Shown piece after piece: positions 1 to 7,527 of a DNA stretch of 60,070 nucleotides (position 1 is the stretch's first letter; each line of letters opens with the position of its first letter). Below the pieces are notes generated by a model. That model had not been told where the DNA came from and made no database searches. It was given only the letters and a program-made list of their open reading frames with translations. This DNA is from Sulfurospirillaceae bacterium (lineage in GTDB: Bacteria; Campylobacterota; Campylobacteria; Campylobacterales; Sulfurospirillaceae): the NCBI GenBank assembly GCA_028684065.1, contig JAQUGO010000003.1, positions 1 to 60,070 of the forward strand, written 5' to 3'. The position numbers and the translations under genes were made by a program.

Positions 1-125
1 ACTGCATCAGGCTCATAATGGTTACGTGTCGCATCATATGAATAAGCAATCATATGTGGTTTATCGTCGTAAACATTCTCCTCTCCCAGAAGCGTCTTGA
101 AATAGTTGACGTGTTTTATTTCCAT
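1..125 (-). CDS. glcD: FAD-linked oxidase, GlcD-like (N-terminal fragment)
   Basis: Only the first 41 codons lie in the window; the gene runs off the left edge on the minus strand. The N-terminus starts MEIKHVNYF and continues to an H-Y-E-P-D-A segment, the kind of sequence that opens GlcD-type FAD-linked glycolate/lactate oxidases just before the FAD-binding (PCMH) domain. The ATG at 125 overlaps the last 10 bases of the upstream PGBA_N gene, so the two are probably translationally coupled. From memory, Campylobacter jejuni has the same trio (glcD, exported protein, M23 peptidase) at Cj1213c-Cj1215, which supports the call. Substrate cannot be judged from this fragment; glycolate to glyoxylate is the family default. 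Confidence 0.7.
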   Translation of the reverse strand, partial: MEIKHVNYFKTLLGEENVYDDKPHMIAYSYDATRNHYEPDA

Positions 126-925
126 AGCGTGTCTTTTCTCTCCACTACAGTAAATGGAAGATTTAATATAATGCCATCAAGCCCTTGCCCCTTTAAAGTT
201 TTTGTTTGACCGAGTAAGTATTCGTAATAGTTATTATAGTCTACGACAGTAGCGCTGTCCCAACTAAACCATGTTGACTCGATATTGGTAATACGTGAGT
301 AAAAAGGTACTTGTTGTGTTACATTATTTTCCGTAATGGCAATGCTTTTAATTGTATTGAAATTATTACAATCTACAAAATAGCCGTTATTTTTAATAGC
401 AAAAAAGATGATAGATGCTGAATTTTGGTAACACGCTTTTTGAAAGATTTCTTTATCAGGGTTTGGTCGATAAAGTTTTGTTAAATAACCAGCAATAATG
501 TCTGGGTGAATCCAAGTGAGCGTATTGTATTCTTTGGTAATGGCTGTGTACATTTCATAGTTAGGTGTAACAATAAGCGCTCTGTTGTATAAGTAATTCA
601 TTGTGACTTCATCACCAACTTGAGGTTTTAGGCTTGTATCAGGAAATGCACCTTGCGTAAGCATCTTAAACTTTTCAACACGTAAAACGGCTTTACCATT
701 ATTTTTGCTTATTACGTTGACCTGAGCAATGATGCTAGATGTTTTTTCATCAAACTTATGTGTCACAATACCACTGGCACCCACCACAAAAGCCGAGGAA
801 TCAGCAATAATAACATCTTGGTTATTACTTTCTATGATTGTTGTTTTATACTCTTCAAAAAGAGACTTTGCTTCTAAAAAAGAACTTACTAAAACGAGAC
901 AAACGATTATGACAAGTTTGTTCAA
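116..925 (-). CDS. Exported protein with plasminogen-binding protein PgbA-like N-terminal domain
   Basis: A 269-residue protein with a Sec signal peptide (residues 1-19, hydrophobic core then L-E-A-K). The rest resembles the PGBA_N family of Campylobacterota exported proteins, named after Helicobacter pylori PgbA but usually of unknown function. The lysine-rich C-terminal tail that binds plasminogen in PgbA is absent, so plasminogen binding should not be assumed. It is divergent from the M23 peptidase and overlaps the downstream glcD-like gene by 10 bp. Two well separated Cys residues lie in the middle of the mature part (around residues 165-185). Family call is from recall of sequence style and synteny; biochemical role unknown. 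Confidence 0.6.
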   Translation of the reverse strand: MNKLVIIVCLVLVSSFLEAKSLFEEYKTTIIESNNQDVIIADSSAFVVGASGIVTHKFDEKTSSIIAQVNVISKNNGKAVLRVEKFKMLTQGAFPDTSLKPQVGDEVTMNYLYNRALIVTPNYEMYTAITKEYNTLTWIHPDIIAGYLTKLYRPNPDKEIFQKACYQNSASIIFFAIKNNGYFVDCNNFNTIKSIAITENNVTQQVPFYSRITNIESTWFSWDSATVVDYNNYYEYLLGQTKTLKGQGLDGIILNLPFTVVERKDTLWK

Positions 926-1075
926 CGGAAACTCCTTGGTATTTGATTAGGATGATTATACTATAACTGGATTAAAAAAAGTTTGTAAAGCATCTCATCT
1001 AGCAATCTAGATATTTAGGCATTTTGTAAGATTTATCCCGCTAGAATAAATTTATAATTTACGAGGGCTGCTGTG

Positions 1076-2248
1076 ATGTTGAAATTTTTATGGGTTTTGT
1101 TAGGATTTTTATCACTGTCATACGGAGCCTATGTTGAAGAGTTAAAGTGGCCTAAAGGTGATACATTTTTAACATTTTTAGGGAAAAACTCCATTCCCTC
1201 ATCACTTTATTATTCTCTTGATAAAGAAGAACAAGAGCTTGCTGCTGAAATTGTCGCTGGGATTAAATATCAAGTATTGCATGATGATAATGGACTTCTT
1301 GAACAAGCGCTCATCCCGATAGGTGATGAATTACAGATGCACATTATGAAAAATAACGATCACTATACAATGGAAATTATTCCTGTCGTTTACAAAGAAG
1401 AAGCGTTATCCTTGTCTATTAGTATTGAGAATTCTCCTTATCTTGATATCGTTAAAGCGACCAATAATTACATACTTGCCAATGAATTTGTACAATCATT
1501 TCGTGGTGGTGTTAATTTTAGAGGTCTTCAAAAAGGGGACAAGCTCGTTTTGTTTTATAAAGGCAAAAGCAGGCTAGGCAAGCAATATGGTGGTATAACG
1601 ATAGATGTTTCAATGTTAGAGACAGGAAATAAAAAGCATTATATGTTTTTTTATAAAGAGAATTATTATGATCAGACGGGAAAACAGTTAGAGCGTTTTT
1701 TACTGAGTATACCGGTTAACTATAGACGCATTTCCTCAGAATTTACAACAAAGAGATGGCATCCCATATTGCATAAATTTAGAGCTCATTTAGGTGTTGA
1801 TTATGCCGCAAATATAGGTACCCCAGTAAAATCAGCGGGAAATGGAAAAATCATTTATGCTGGTGAAAAAGGTGGATATGGGAATACTATTATGGTTGAT
1901 CATGCCGGGCCTTATAAAACACTTTACGGACATCTCAATAATTTTGCGCGTGGTATTAAAAAAGGTAAATCTGTAAAACAAGGTGAAGTAATAGGTTATG
2001 TTGGAAATACAGGAATGAGTAGTGGTCCGCATCTTCATTTTGGTCTCTATCGTAATGAAACAGCGATTAATCCTGGGAGTGTTATAAAAGTCGAAAAAAA
2101 TGCATTAAGTAGCCAAGATATGAAAAAGTTTCAGACGTATATTGCTTCTTTAAAAAATGATGTTGAAAAAGCTTTAATAAACCCATCTGAACCAAGAAGA
2201 GATGATGATTTTGCCTATTCTGAGCCTTTAGTTAAGACAAAACCATAG
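1076..2248 (+). CDS. M23 family murein peptidase (Csd3-like)
   Basis: A 390-residue periplasmic peptidase. Residues 1-18 form a signal peptide. The C-terminal LytM/M23 domain (about residues 235-345) has the zinc ligands in H-x8-D (F-R-A-H-L-G-V-D) and H-L-H-F-G (G-P-H-L-H-F), plus the conserved Y-G-H-L segment. The N-terminal 200 residues look like the Csd3/HdpA-type inhibitory and linker domains of Campylobacterota cell-shape endopeptidases, which cut D-Ala-mDAP cross-links. An upstream in-frame GTG at 1073 is possible, but the GAGGG at 1063-1067 is better spaced from the ATG at 1076. A perfect TTACATGTAA copy follows the stop codon directly. Confidence 0.85.
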   Translation: MLKFLWVLLGFLSLSYGAYVEELKWPKGDTFLTFLGKNSIPSSLYYSLDKEEQELAAEIVAGIKYQVLHDDNGLLEQALIPIGDELQMHIMKNNDHYTMEIIPVVYKEEALSLSISIENSPYLDIVKATNNYILANEFVQSFRGGVNFRGLQKGDKLVLFYKGKSRLGKQYGGITIDVSMLETGNKKHYMFFYKENYYDQTGKQLERFLLSIPVNYRRISSEFTTKRWHPILHKFRAHLGVDYAANIGTPVKSAGNGKIIYAGEKGGYGNTIMVDHAGPYKTLYGHLNNFARGIKKGKSVKQGEVIGYVGNTGMSSGPHLHFGLYRNETAINPGSVIKVEKNALSSQDMKKFQTYIASLKNDVEKALINPSEPRRDDDFAYSEPLVKTKP

Positions 2249-2312
2249 TTTACATGTAAGCCATAAAATCGATACCTATTTGTGATACAATAACTAAAAA
2301 AAAGAGTGTTGC

Positions 2313-3272
2313 ATGATAAAGTGTTTTTTTAAAAATAGTAATAAATTAGAAGTGATTACCGCTTTAGATGCGTTTGATGACAATGAAGATAAAAAGAGTA
2401 AAGTAGTTTGGCTGGATATGTTACATCCAACCCATGAAGAGATTGCATTTGTTGAAAAAACGTTTGGCATAGACTTTCCAACGAAGCAAGAGAGTGAGGA
2501 AATTGAGATATCTTCTCGTTACTGGGAAGAAGACAAAAAAATTGAAATCAACAGTTACTTTTTGATTAGCAATGAAGATGGCGCACACAATGAAACGGTT
2601 TCATTTATTCTTCAAGGTAACTTACTCATTTCCATTCGTTATAAAGAGTTACGAGCATTTGAAGAATTTAGTAAACGCTTTTACTATGCTCCTCGTGAAT
2701 TTAAAGATGGGTATTATATTTTTTCCCAACTCCTAGATATTAGAATTGATGCAGATGCTGATATCATCGAAAAGCTTTCTAAAGACATCACAAAACTGCG
2801 TAAGCACGTTTTTACTGACTATACCAATGAAGATGAAGATATTTTGGAAAAAATCTCTTCATTTGAAGATTTAAATATGAATATCAGAGAAAACTTGACC
2901 GATAAACAGAGAATTTTGACTTCATTTCTAAAGTCAAATAAATATGATGTTTCCTTGCGAGCTGATATCGTCATCATGCTTAAGGATATTAAATCGCTTA
3001 TTGACTATACGCAATTCAATTTTGAAAGGCTTGATTACCTTCAAAATATCTTCGTGGGTATGTTGAATATTGAACAAAATAAAGTCATTAAAATCTTTAC
3101 GATTATGAATGTTATCTTTTTACCACCAACACTTATCGCCAGTATTTATGGTATGAACTTTAAAATCTTACCAGAGCTTGATTGGCACTATGGCTATGCG
3201 TTTTCACTCTTTTTGATGGCGCTTTCTGCTATCACACCACTTGCTTATTTTAAAAAGAAGGGCTGGATTTAG
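2313..3272 (+). CDS. corA: CorA family magnesium/divalent metal transporter
   Basis: A 319-residue protein with the CorA layout: a large soluble N-terminal domain rich in acidic residues (1-250), then two closely spaced transmembrane helices at the C-terminus. The signature Y-G-M-N sits at the end of the first helix (about residues 279-282), followed by the second helix and a basic tail (K-K-K-G). It forms pentameric Mg2+ (or Co2+/Ni2+) channels in the inner membrane. The next gene begins 2 bp after its stop, so the two are likely cotranscribed. No M-box or other Mg riboswitch was recognised in the 64 bp upstream. Confidence 0.93.
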   Translation: MIKCFFKNSNKLEVITALDAFDDNEDKKSKVVWLDMLHPTHEEIAFVEKTFGIDFPTKQESEEIEISSRYWEEDKKIEINSYFLISNEDGAHNETVSFILQGNLLISIRYKELRAFEEFSKRFYYAPREFKDGYYIFSQLLDIRIDADADIIEKLSKDITKLRKHVFTDYTNEDEDILEKISSFEDLNMNIRENLTDKQRILTSFLKSNKYDVSLRADIVIMLKDIKSLIDYTQFNFERLDYLQNIFVGMLNIEQNKVIKIFTIMNVIFLPPTLIASIYGMNFKILPELDWHYGYAFSLFLMALSAITPLAYFKKKGWI

Positions 3273-3274
3273 GT

Positions 3275-3850
3275 TTGAATGGCATCAATAAAATAGAAAT
3301 TTTAAAAATTGAAGAGTGTGTATTTTCAGAGTATATCAAACCTAAAAGTATGTTCTATCGTCAAAATTCTATTGAAAAACGTTGGGATATTGTCGATACA
3401 CACGATAGCGTTGCCATTTTACTCTACCATAAAGAGCTCGATTCTTTTGTTTTTGTTAAACAATTTCGTCCTTCCATTTACCTCAAAAATAACGACGGCT
3501 TTACCTATGAGCTGTGCGCTGGCATCGTCGATAAAGACAAAAGCCTCATTGAAATTGCCCAAGAAGAAGTTTTAGAAGAGACGGGTTATGCTGTCTCTCT
3601 TGATAGACTTCAAAAAGTAACCTCTTTCTACACTGCCGTTGGCTTCGCTGGCGGTCTTCAAACATTTTATTTTGCAACCATCGACGAAAGCATGAGAGTA
3701 GGCGAAGGCGGTGGCATCGAAAATGAAAACATCGAAGTCATTTACCTCAAACGCGAAGAAGCCCTCCCTTTCATGTTCGACGGAACCCACGCCACCACCT
3801 CAGGCTTGATGTTTGCGTTGATGTGGTACTTTAAAAACTTCGAAAAATAG
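3275..3850 (+). CDS. NUDIX hydrolase resembling NUDT14 UDP-sugar diphosphatases
   Basis: A 191-residue Nudix protein. The Nudix box region is G-x5-K-x7-E-E-V-L-E-E-T-G-Y: the catalytic E-E-x-x-E-E core is kept, but the usual first E and the R are replaced. Segments before and after it (Y-R-Q-N-x5-W-D, T-H-D-S-V, V-K-Q-F-R-P, Q-T-F-Y-F and G-x-G-G-G) closely resemble, from memory, mammalian NUDT14 (UDP-glucose diphosphatase), more than ADP-ribose pyrophosphatase. The start is a TTG at 3275, 2 bp after the corA stop; the similarity extends to this N-terminus, which supports it. Probable substrate is a UDP-sugar or ADP-sugar. Confidence 0.82.
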   Translation: MNGINKIEILKIEECVFSEYIKPKSMFYRQNSIEKRWDIVDTHDSVAILLYHKELDSFVFVKQFRPSIYLKNNDGFTYELCAGIVDKDKSLIEIAQEEVLEETGYAVSLDRLQKVTSFYTAVGFAGGLQTFYFATIDESMRVGEGGGIENENIEVIYLKREEALPFMFDGTHATTSGLMFALMWYFKNFEK

Positions 3851-3873
3851 TTTTACATGTAAAGGCTTTTGGA

Positions 3874-4716
3874 CTAGATAATTTCTAATTGTTCTAAGAT
3901 GTCTTTGGTGAGTTTTGAAAGTGGGCGTTTGTCCAAGTCTTCATCGCTGATGTACCCGCCAAAAATAAGGCGCAGTAAATCTTCTTCATTTTTAAAGAGT
4001 GTTCCCTCGTAGTTTTGCATCAGCTCTTCGATGTAGCTTTCGTTGTACATCACAGACTTTTGGATAAGTTCTAAAACGATGTCTTTGTGGTTTTTGTAAA
4101 TCTCTTCTAGCGCAAAATCTTTGATGTTTTTTTGTGCTTTGGCATCGTTTGAGTTCAGTTCTAAATCAAAACCTTTTTCATCGTAATAAAACGAACTCTC
4201 TTTTACATGTAAAGAAAAACATGCCTTGTCATCGAAGCCATCGACGTAAGGATGCACATGGGTCGTGAGAGAAAACTCTTTGCGTCCTTTTATGCTTGTA
4301 TTACATGTAGGACAACTGGGGATAAGATTGTAAAACGACAATGCCAAGATCGGATAGGTTGCTTTGTCGTAAAAATGGTCAAATTGCGGACGCGTTGAGC
4401 CATTTTTTGAGCGAACCGTAAACGTATAATTTCGGTTGCAATACGGGCAAACCGTGACATTAAGGTCTTTGGCTAGCTTATAAGCATCGTAGGTATCATC
4501 ATCTACTTTAACGGTAAATTTTTTGTACGCTTTTATCATCATATCAAATTTATGATTGCCTTTGTAGTGCATCGCAATTTCATGCAGTTTTTCAGGCTTT
4601 GCGGTAATGACTTCCTCAAGAGAGTATTTACATGTAGGAAATTTGAATTTTGATTTTAGTGCTTCATAATGCTTTTGTGCCAACTCTTCCAACTTTGGCG
4701 TAGCAATTTTTATCAT
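3874..4716 (-). CDS. ptuB: HNH endonuclease, PtuB-like (Septu-type defence)
   Basis: A 280-residue HNH nuclease. A zinc-binding pair C90-P-Y-C93, a catalytic F-D-H-F motif (D113, H114), Y-P at 121-122, N130-L and a second zinc pair C135-x2-C138-N139 form a complete HNH/ββα-metal core. The flanking N- and C-terminal parts are helical with no recognised domain. It overlaps the upstream ATPase gene by 4 bp (ATGA at 4713-4716), the PtuA-PtuB arrangement of Septu anti-phage systems. In that family PtuB is the DNA-cutting effector, held and triggered by the PtuA ATPase. The gene contains one perfect and two 9/10 copies of the TTACATGTAA decamer. No reverse transcriptase lies nearby, so this is not a retron effector pair. 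Confidence 0.75.
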   Translation of the reverse strand: MIKIATPKLEELAQKHYEALKSKFKFPTCKYSLEEVITAKPEKLHEIAMHYKGNHKFDMMIKAYKKFTVKVDDDTYDAYKLAKDLNVTVCPYCNRNYTFTVRSKNGSTRPQFDHFYDKATYPILALSFYNLIPSCPTCNTSIKGRKEFSLTTHVHPYVDGFDDKACFSLHVKESSFYYDEKGFDLELNSNDAKAQKNIKDFALEEIYKNHKDIVLELIQKSVMYNESYIEELMQNYEGTLFKNEEDLLRLIFGGYISDEDLDKRPLSKLTKDILEQLEII

Positions 4717-6257
4717 GATTTCTTTTCCAAATTTTCCAAGCGATTTTGGAGGCTTTCTATTTGGTTTTTAAGCTCTTTGATTTCTTTCATCTTATTCGTT
4801 CTTTTACTATCAAGCATACGCTGTAATTGCCTTTTGACGATAGGCTCACCGATGATGCGAATGTACCTTTGTGCTTCATCATCGTCTGTAAGGGGAGAAG
4901 CGTTGTTGTTTAAATAGTCAATCACTTCATTGATTTTACTTTTGGCAAACTCACCCATAAGTCCCTCTTTCATAAAAAAACAATGAGAGAGTAGGGTGTG
5001 GATATTGGCTCCAAAGGTTTCGATATTGGGGTACACTTGCTTGCCATTTTCTAAAAAATTAACGTTTTCTTTGGGAAGGTCTGAGAGAAGGAATGGGGAA
5101 TGAGAAGTAATAACTAAATGAGCATTTTTTTTCAATTTCGTTAAAATATTCATCATTTCATTTAGAAAACTTTTTTGCCAATTTGGGTGTAGAGTATTAT
5201 CAGGCTCATCCAATAAAAACAAAAAATCATTATTATTAAAATTGACTAGATTGACAAAAAAGCTATAAAGCGTTTTTTCTCCATGGCTTAATGAACCATA
5301 TGAGCTACCATTTTGTGCCATATAGTCAAATGATAGTTCGTCAATCATACGTTGAAATAATAATTGAATATAATTTTCTCCAAAAAGTTCTCTTAATTTT
5401 TTGATTTCTATCATTTTATTAGCATGATTCATTAATTGGGTAAATTCGTTTTCATCTACAAAATCTATATTCATACCTTCTAATATTTCTTGTATTTCTT
5501 CATAGTTGATTGTAAGATAAAAATCTTTTGGATGTAATTTCTCAGTTAAATCAATATGTTCAAAAATTTCAGCAATGGTTCCAAATTTATTGAACAGGTA
5601 AATTAGATATTTATCATCAAGTCTAATAAGTGTTCGTAGTGTATCAACAATGACACCTGTATCAGATGAAATATCCCAACCAAGAGCTAAGCGAGTTTCT
5701 TCAATATCCTTTTCTTCAATTTCATAATCAGTAGCTATCCAAGTATCGATAAATTTATAACTAATATAGTAAGGTTTAAAATTAAAAAGTGGAAAATCAA
5801 TCTTTTGTAATTTGAGATAATTTTCGGTAATAAGTTGATTCGTTTGAGATAAATTAATAATTGTTAAATGGCTTTGTATTTTTGCCAAGGAAAGATGGTG
5901 ATTATCCATAGAAAAATATAATATTTTTTTGAACATCTCTCTTGTAAAACGTTTTTGTCGTAAAGGAGTATTTACAAGAATATTATTCGAATAAACAGTA
6001 AGTTGATTATTCTCAGATATAACACAAAAAACTTTTTCTTTTGTTATCATACTACTTAAAATTGCACTTTTCCCACTCCCATTTTCCCCAACAATCGCCG
6101 TCACATTGATATTCTCAGGAAAGATTGAAACATAGTCTTTTTTCTCTTCTATCGTGAGTTCACCATTTTCATACTTACATGTAAACCTAGGAGAAAAATT
6201 AAACCCTTGTTGCTTGATATTTTTATACTCTTCAACCCACAAATAAACCAGTTCCAT
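4713..6257 (-). CDS. ptuA: AAA/ABC-type ATPase, PtuA-like (Septu-type defence)
   Basis: A 514-residue SMC/RecF-class ATPase. Walker A G-E-N-G-S-G-K-S is at 57-64, the ABC signature S-L-S-H-G-E-K at 322-328, Walker B with D-E-P at about 344-352, D-loop region T-L-H-P at 355-358 and the switch histidine in T-S-H-S-P near 386. The long insert between Walker A and signature is typical of AAA_21/OLD-like defence ATPases. Residues 485-514 form a basic coiled coil. There is no TOPRIM domain, so it is not an OLD nuclease. Its ATG has a good ribosome site (GGAGAG). The start region of the operon sits directly after the aguB terminator. Septu subtype cannot be assigned by eye. Confidence 0.75.
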   Translation of the reverse strand: MELVYLWVEEYKNIKQQGFNFSPRFTCKYENGELTIEEKKDYVSIFPENINVTAIVGENGSGKSAILSSMITKEKVFCVISENNQLTVYSNNILVNTPLRQKRFTREMFKKILYFSMDNHHLSLAKIQSHLTIINLSQTNQLITENYLKLQKIDFPLFNFKPYYISYKFIDTWIATDYEIEEKDIEETRLALGWDISSDTGVIVDTLRTLIRLDDKYLIYLFNKFGTIAEIFEHIDLTEKLHPKDFYLTINYEEIQEILEGMNIDFVDENEFTQLMNHANKMIEIKKLRELFGENYIQLLFQRMIDELSFDYMAQNGSSYGSLSHGEKTLYSFFVNLVNFNNNDFLFLLDEPDNTLHPNWQKSFLNEMMNILTKLKKNAHLVITSHSPFLLSDLPKENVNFLENGKQVYPNIETFGANIHTLLSHCFFMKEGLMGEFAKSKINEVIDYLNNNASPLTDDDEAQRYIRIIGEPIVKRQLQRMLDSKRTNKMKEIKELKNQIESLQNRLENLEKKS

Positions 6258-6272
6258 GCACTCTCCAAAAGG

Positions 6273-6306
6273 TTTACATGTAAAGCCTAAAAACTTTACA
6301 TGTAAA
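6273..6306 (-). terminator. Inverted repeat of two TTACATGTAA decamers, likely terminator of aguB
   Basis: A perfect 13-bp stem (6273-6285 with 6294-6306) encloses an 8-nt loop. Each arm is TTTACATGTAAAG or its complement, so the hairpin is built from two decamer copies. It lies 7 bp past the aguB stop on the minus strand and is followed in that direction by CCTTTTGG. It separates aguB from the ptuA start. Confidence 0.6.
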
Positions 6307-6312
6307 AAGATT

Positions 6313-7185
6313 TTAGTCGATAAATCGTTTCGTCAAATCTCCGTAAGTCTCAATTCTTCTATCACGTAAAAATGGCCAGATGCGTCTGACATGTTCGCCT
6401 CGTTTTAGGTCAACTTCGACGATTAAAACCTCTTCTTGGTCGTGACTGGCTCGTTTGAGGATTTCGCCTTGTGGGCCTGCAACAAAGGAGTTGCCCCAAA
6501 AGCGGATGCCGTCCAGTACGCCGTGGTTATCTTCTTCTTTGCCGATGCGATTGACGCTAATGAGCGGAAGTCCGTTAGCGATGGCATGACCACGTTGGAT
6601 GGTTTCCCATGCGTCGCATTGACGTCGTTGTTCATCTTCCATGTCTTCATCAAACCAACCAATCGCCGTGGGGTAGATGAGCATTTCTGCACCCTTAAGC
6701 GCCATCAAACGTGCGGCCTCGGGGTACCATTGATCCCAACAGACTAAAAGACCTAGTTTACCGACACTGGTTTGAATGGGGTTGTAGCCCATATCGCCTG
6801 GGGTAAAGTAAAATTTTTCGTAAAAGCCTGGGTCATCAGGGATGTGCATTTTGCGGTATTTGCCTGCTACTGTGCCATCTTTTTCAAAGACGACGGCGGT
6901 GTTGTGATAGAGTCCAGCGGAGCGTTTTTCAAAAAGAGAAGTGACAAGGACGACTTCATTTTCTTTGGCGACTTTTCCCCAAAATCGTATATCTGCTTCC
7001 CAATCGTTGGCTAAATCAAAACATGCCACATCTTCATTGATACAAAAGTAACGGTCTTGATGTAGTTCTTGAAGAACAACCAGCTGTGCCCCTTGACTTT
7101 TAGCTTTTTGGATTAATGTGACTGTTTTTTGTATCGTTTCGTGCTTTGTAGAAGCAATGGCGTGTTGGATAAGTCCTACTGTCAT
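6313..7185 (-). CDS. aguB: N-carbamoylputrescine amidase
   Basis: A 290-residue nitrilase-superfamily enzyme that hydrolyses N-carbamoylputrescine to putrescine, CO2 and ammonia, the second step of the agmatine route. The E-K-C triad is visible: E40 (L-Q-E-L-H), K112 (Y-R-K-M-H) and C149 (L-V-C-W-D-Q-W-Y-P). Full length for the family. The first-step enzyme AguA lies 3.3 kb away on the same strand. In C. jejuni (from memory, Cj0947c-Cj0949c) aguB, a CDF transporter and aguA are contiguous; here feoAB on the opposite strand sits between. GAGG precedes the ATG. It is divergent from feoA with a 114-bp shared promoter region. Confidence 0.92.
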   Translation of the reverse strand: MTVGLIQHAIASTKHETIQKTVTLIQKAKSQGAQLVVLQELHQDRYFCINEDVACFDLANDWEADIRFWGKVAKENEVVLVTSLFEKRSAGLYHNTAVVFEKDGTVAGKYRKMHIPDDPGFYEKFYFTPGDMGYNPIQTSVGKLGLLVCWDQWYPEAARLMALKGAEMLIYPTAIGWFDEDMEDEQRRQCDAWETIQRGHAIANGLPLISVNRIGKEEDNHGVLDGIRFWGNSFVAGPQGEILKRASHDQEEVLIVEVDLKRGEHVRRIWPFLRDRRIETYGDLTKRFID

Positions 7186-7258
7186 TCTGTAACCTCGTCA
7201 ATATAGTTTATAGGACTATTTTACATTAATATCCTTTTAATGAAATTTAACCTAAAAT

Positions 7259-7275
7259 TTGATGTTCATTATCAA
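7259..7275 (+). promoter_or_regulatory. Candidate Fur box upstream of feoA
   Basis: The sequence TTGATgttcattATCAA is an interrupted palindrome of 17 bp, 24 bp before the feoA start. Read on the minus strand it begins GATAAT-GAACAT-CAAATT, close to three GATAAT-like hexamers of the Fur consensus. Iron repression of feoAB by Fur is the norm, so a site here is expected. The match is imperfect. Confidence 0.5.
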
Positions 7276-7299
7276 TTTGGTAGTGATTTAGGAGAATAA

Positions 7300-7527
7300 A
7301 TGGGTACGTTAGCAGAATTAAATGCAGGCCAAACTGCCGTAGTAACAAAAGTAGAGGCTACGGGTGAATTAAAACAGAGACTTTTTTCATTTGGTTTACG
7401 CAAGGGAAGCGTTTTAAAGATTAAAGCAACCAGTATTGCACGAAGCACAATGGAAATAGAGATAGGCTCAACCTTGCTAGCATTGCGCTATGAAGAAGCA
7501 AAATATATTCAAGTCAGTGAACAATGA
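7300..7527 (+). CDS. feoA: Ferrous iron transport protein A
   Basis: A 75-residue SH3-like protein of the FeoA family, showing the typical G-x2-A-V-V-T start of the domain, the R-L-F-S-F-G-L-R-K-G core and the A-L-R-Y-E-E-A near the C-terminus. FeoA is a cytosolic partner of FeoB, needed for Fe2+ uptake in some bacteria. GGAG stands 6 nt before the ATG. Its stop overlaps the feoB start by 4 bp (ATGA). Confidence 0.93.
   Translation: MGTLAELNAGQTAVVTKVEATGELKQRLFSFGLRKGSVLKIKATSIARSTMEIEIGSTLLALRYEEAKYIQVSEQ

Noticed and set aside
3874-6257. Reading the ATPase-HNH pair as a retron effector pair
   Set aside because: No reverse transcriptase or msr/msd-like repeat is found near; Septu-type is the simpler reading.
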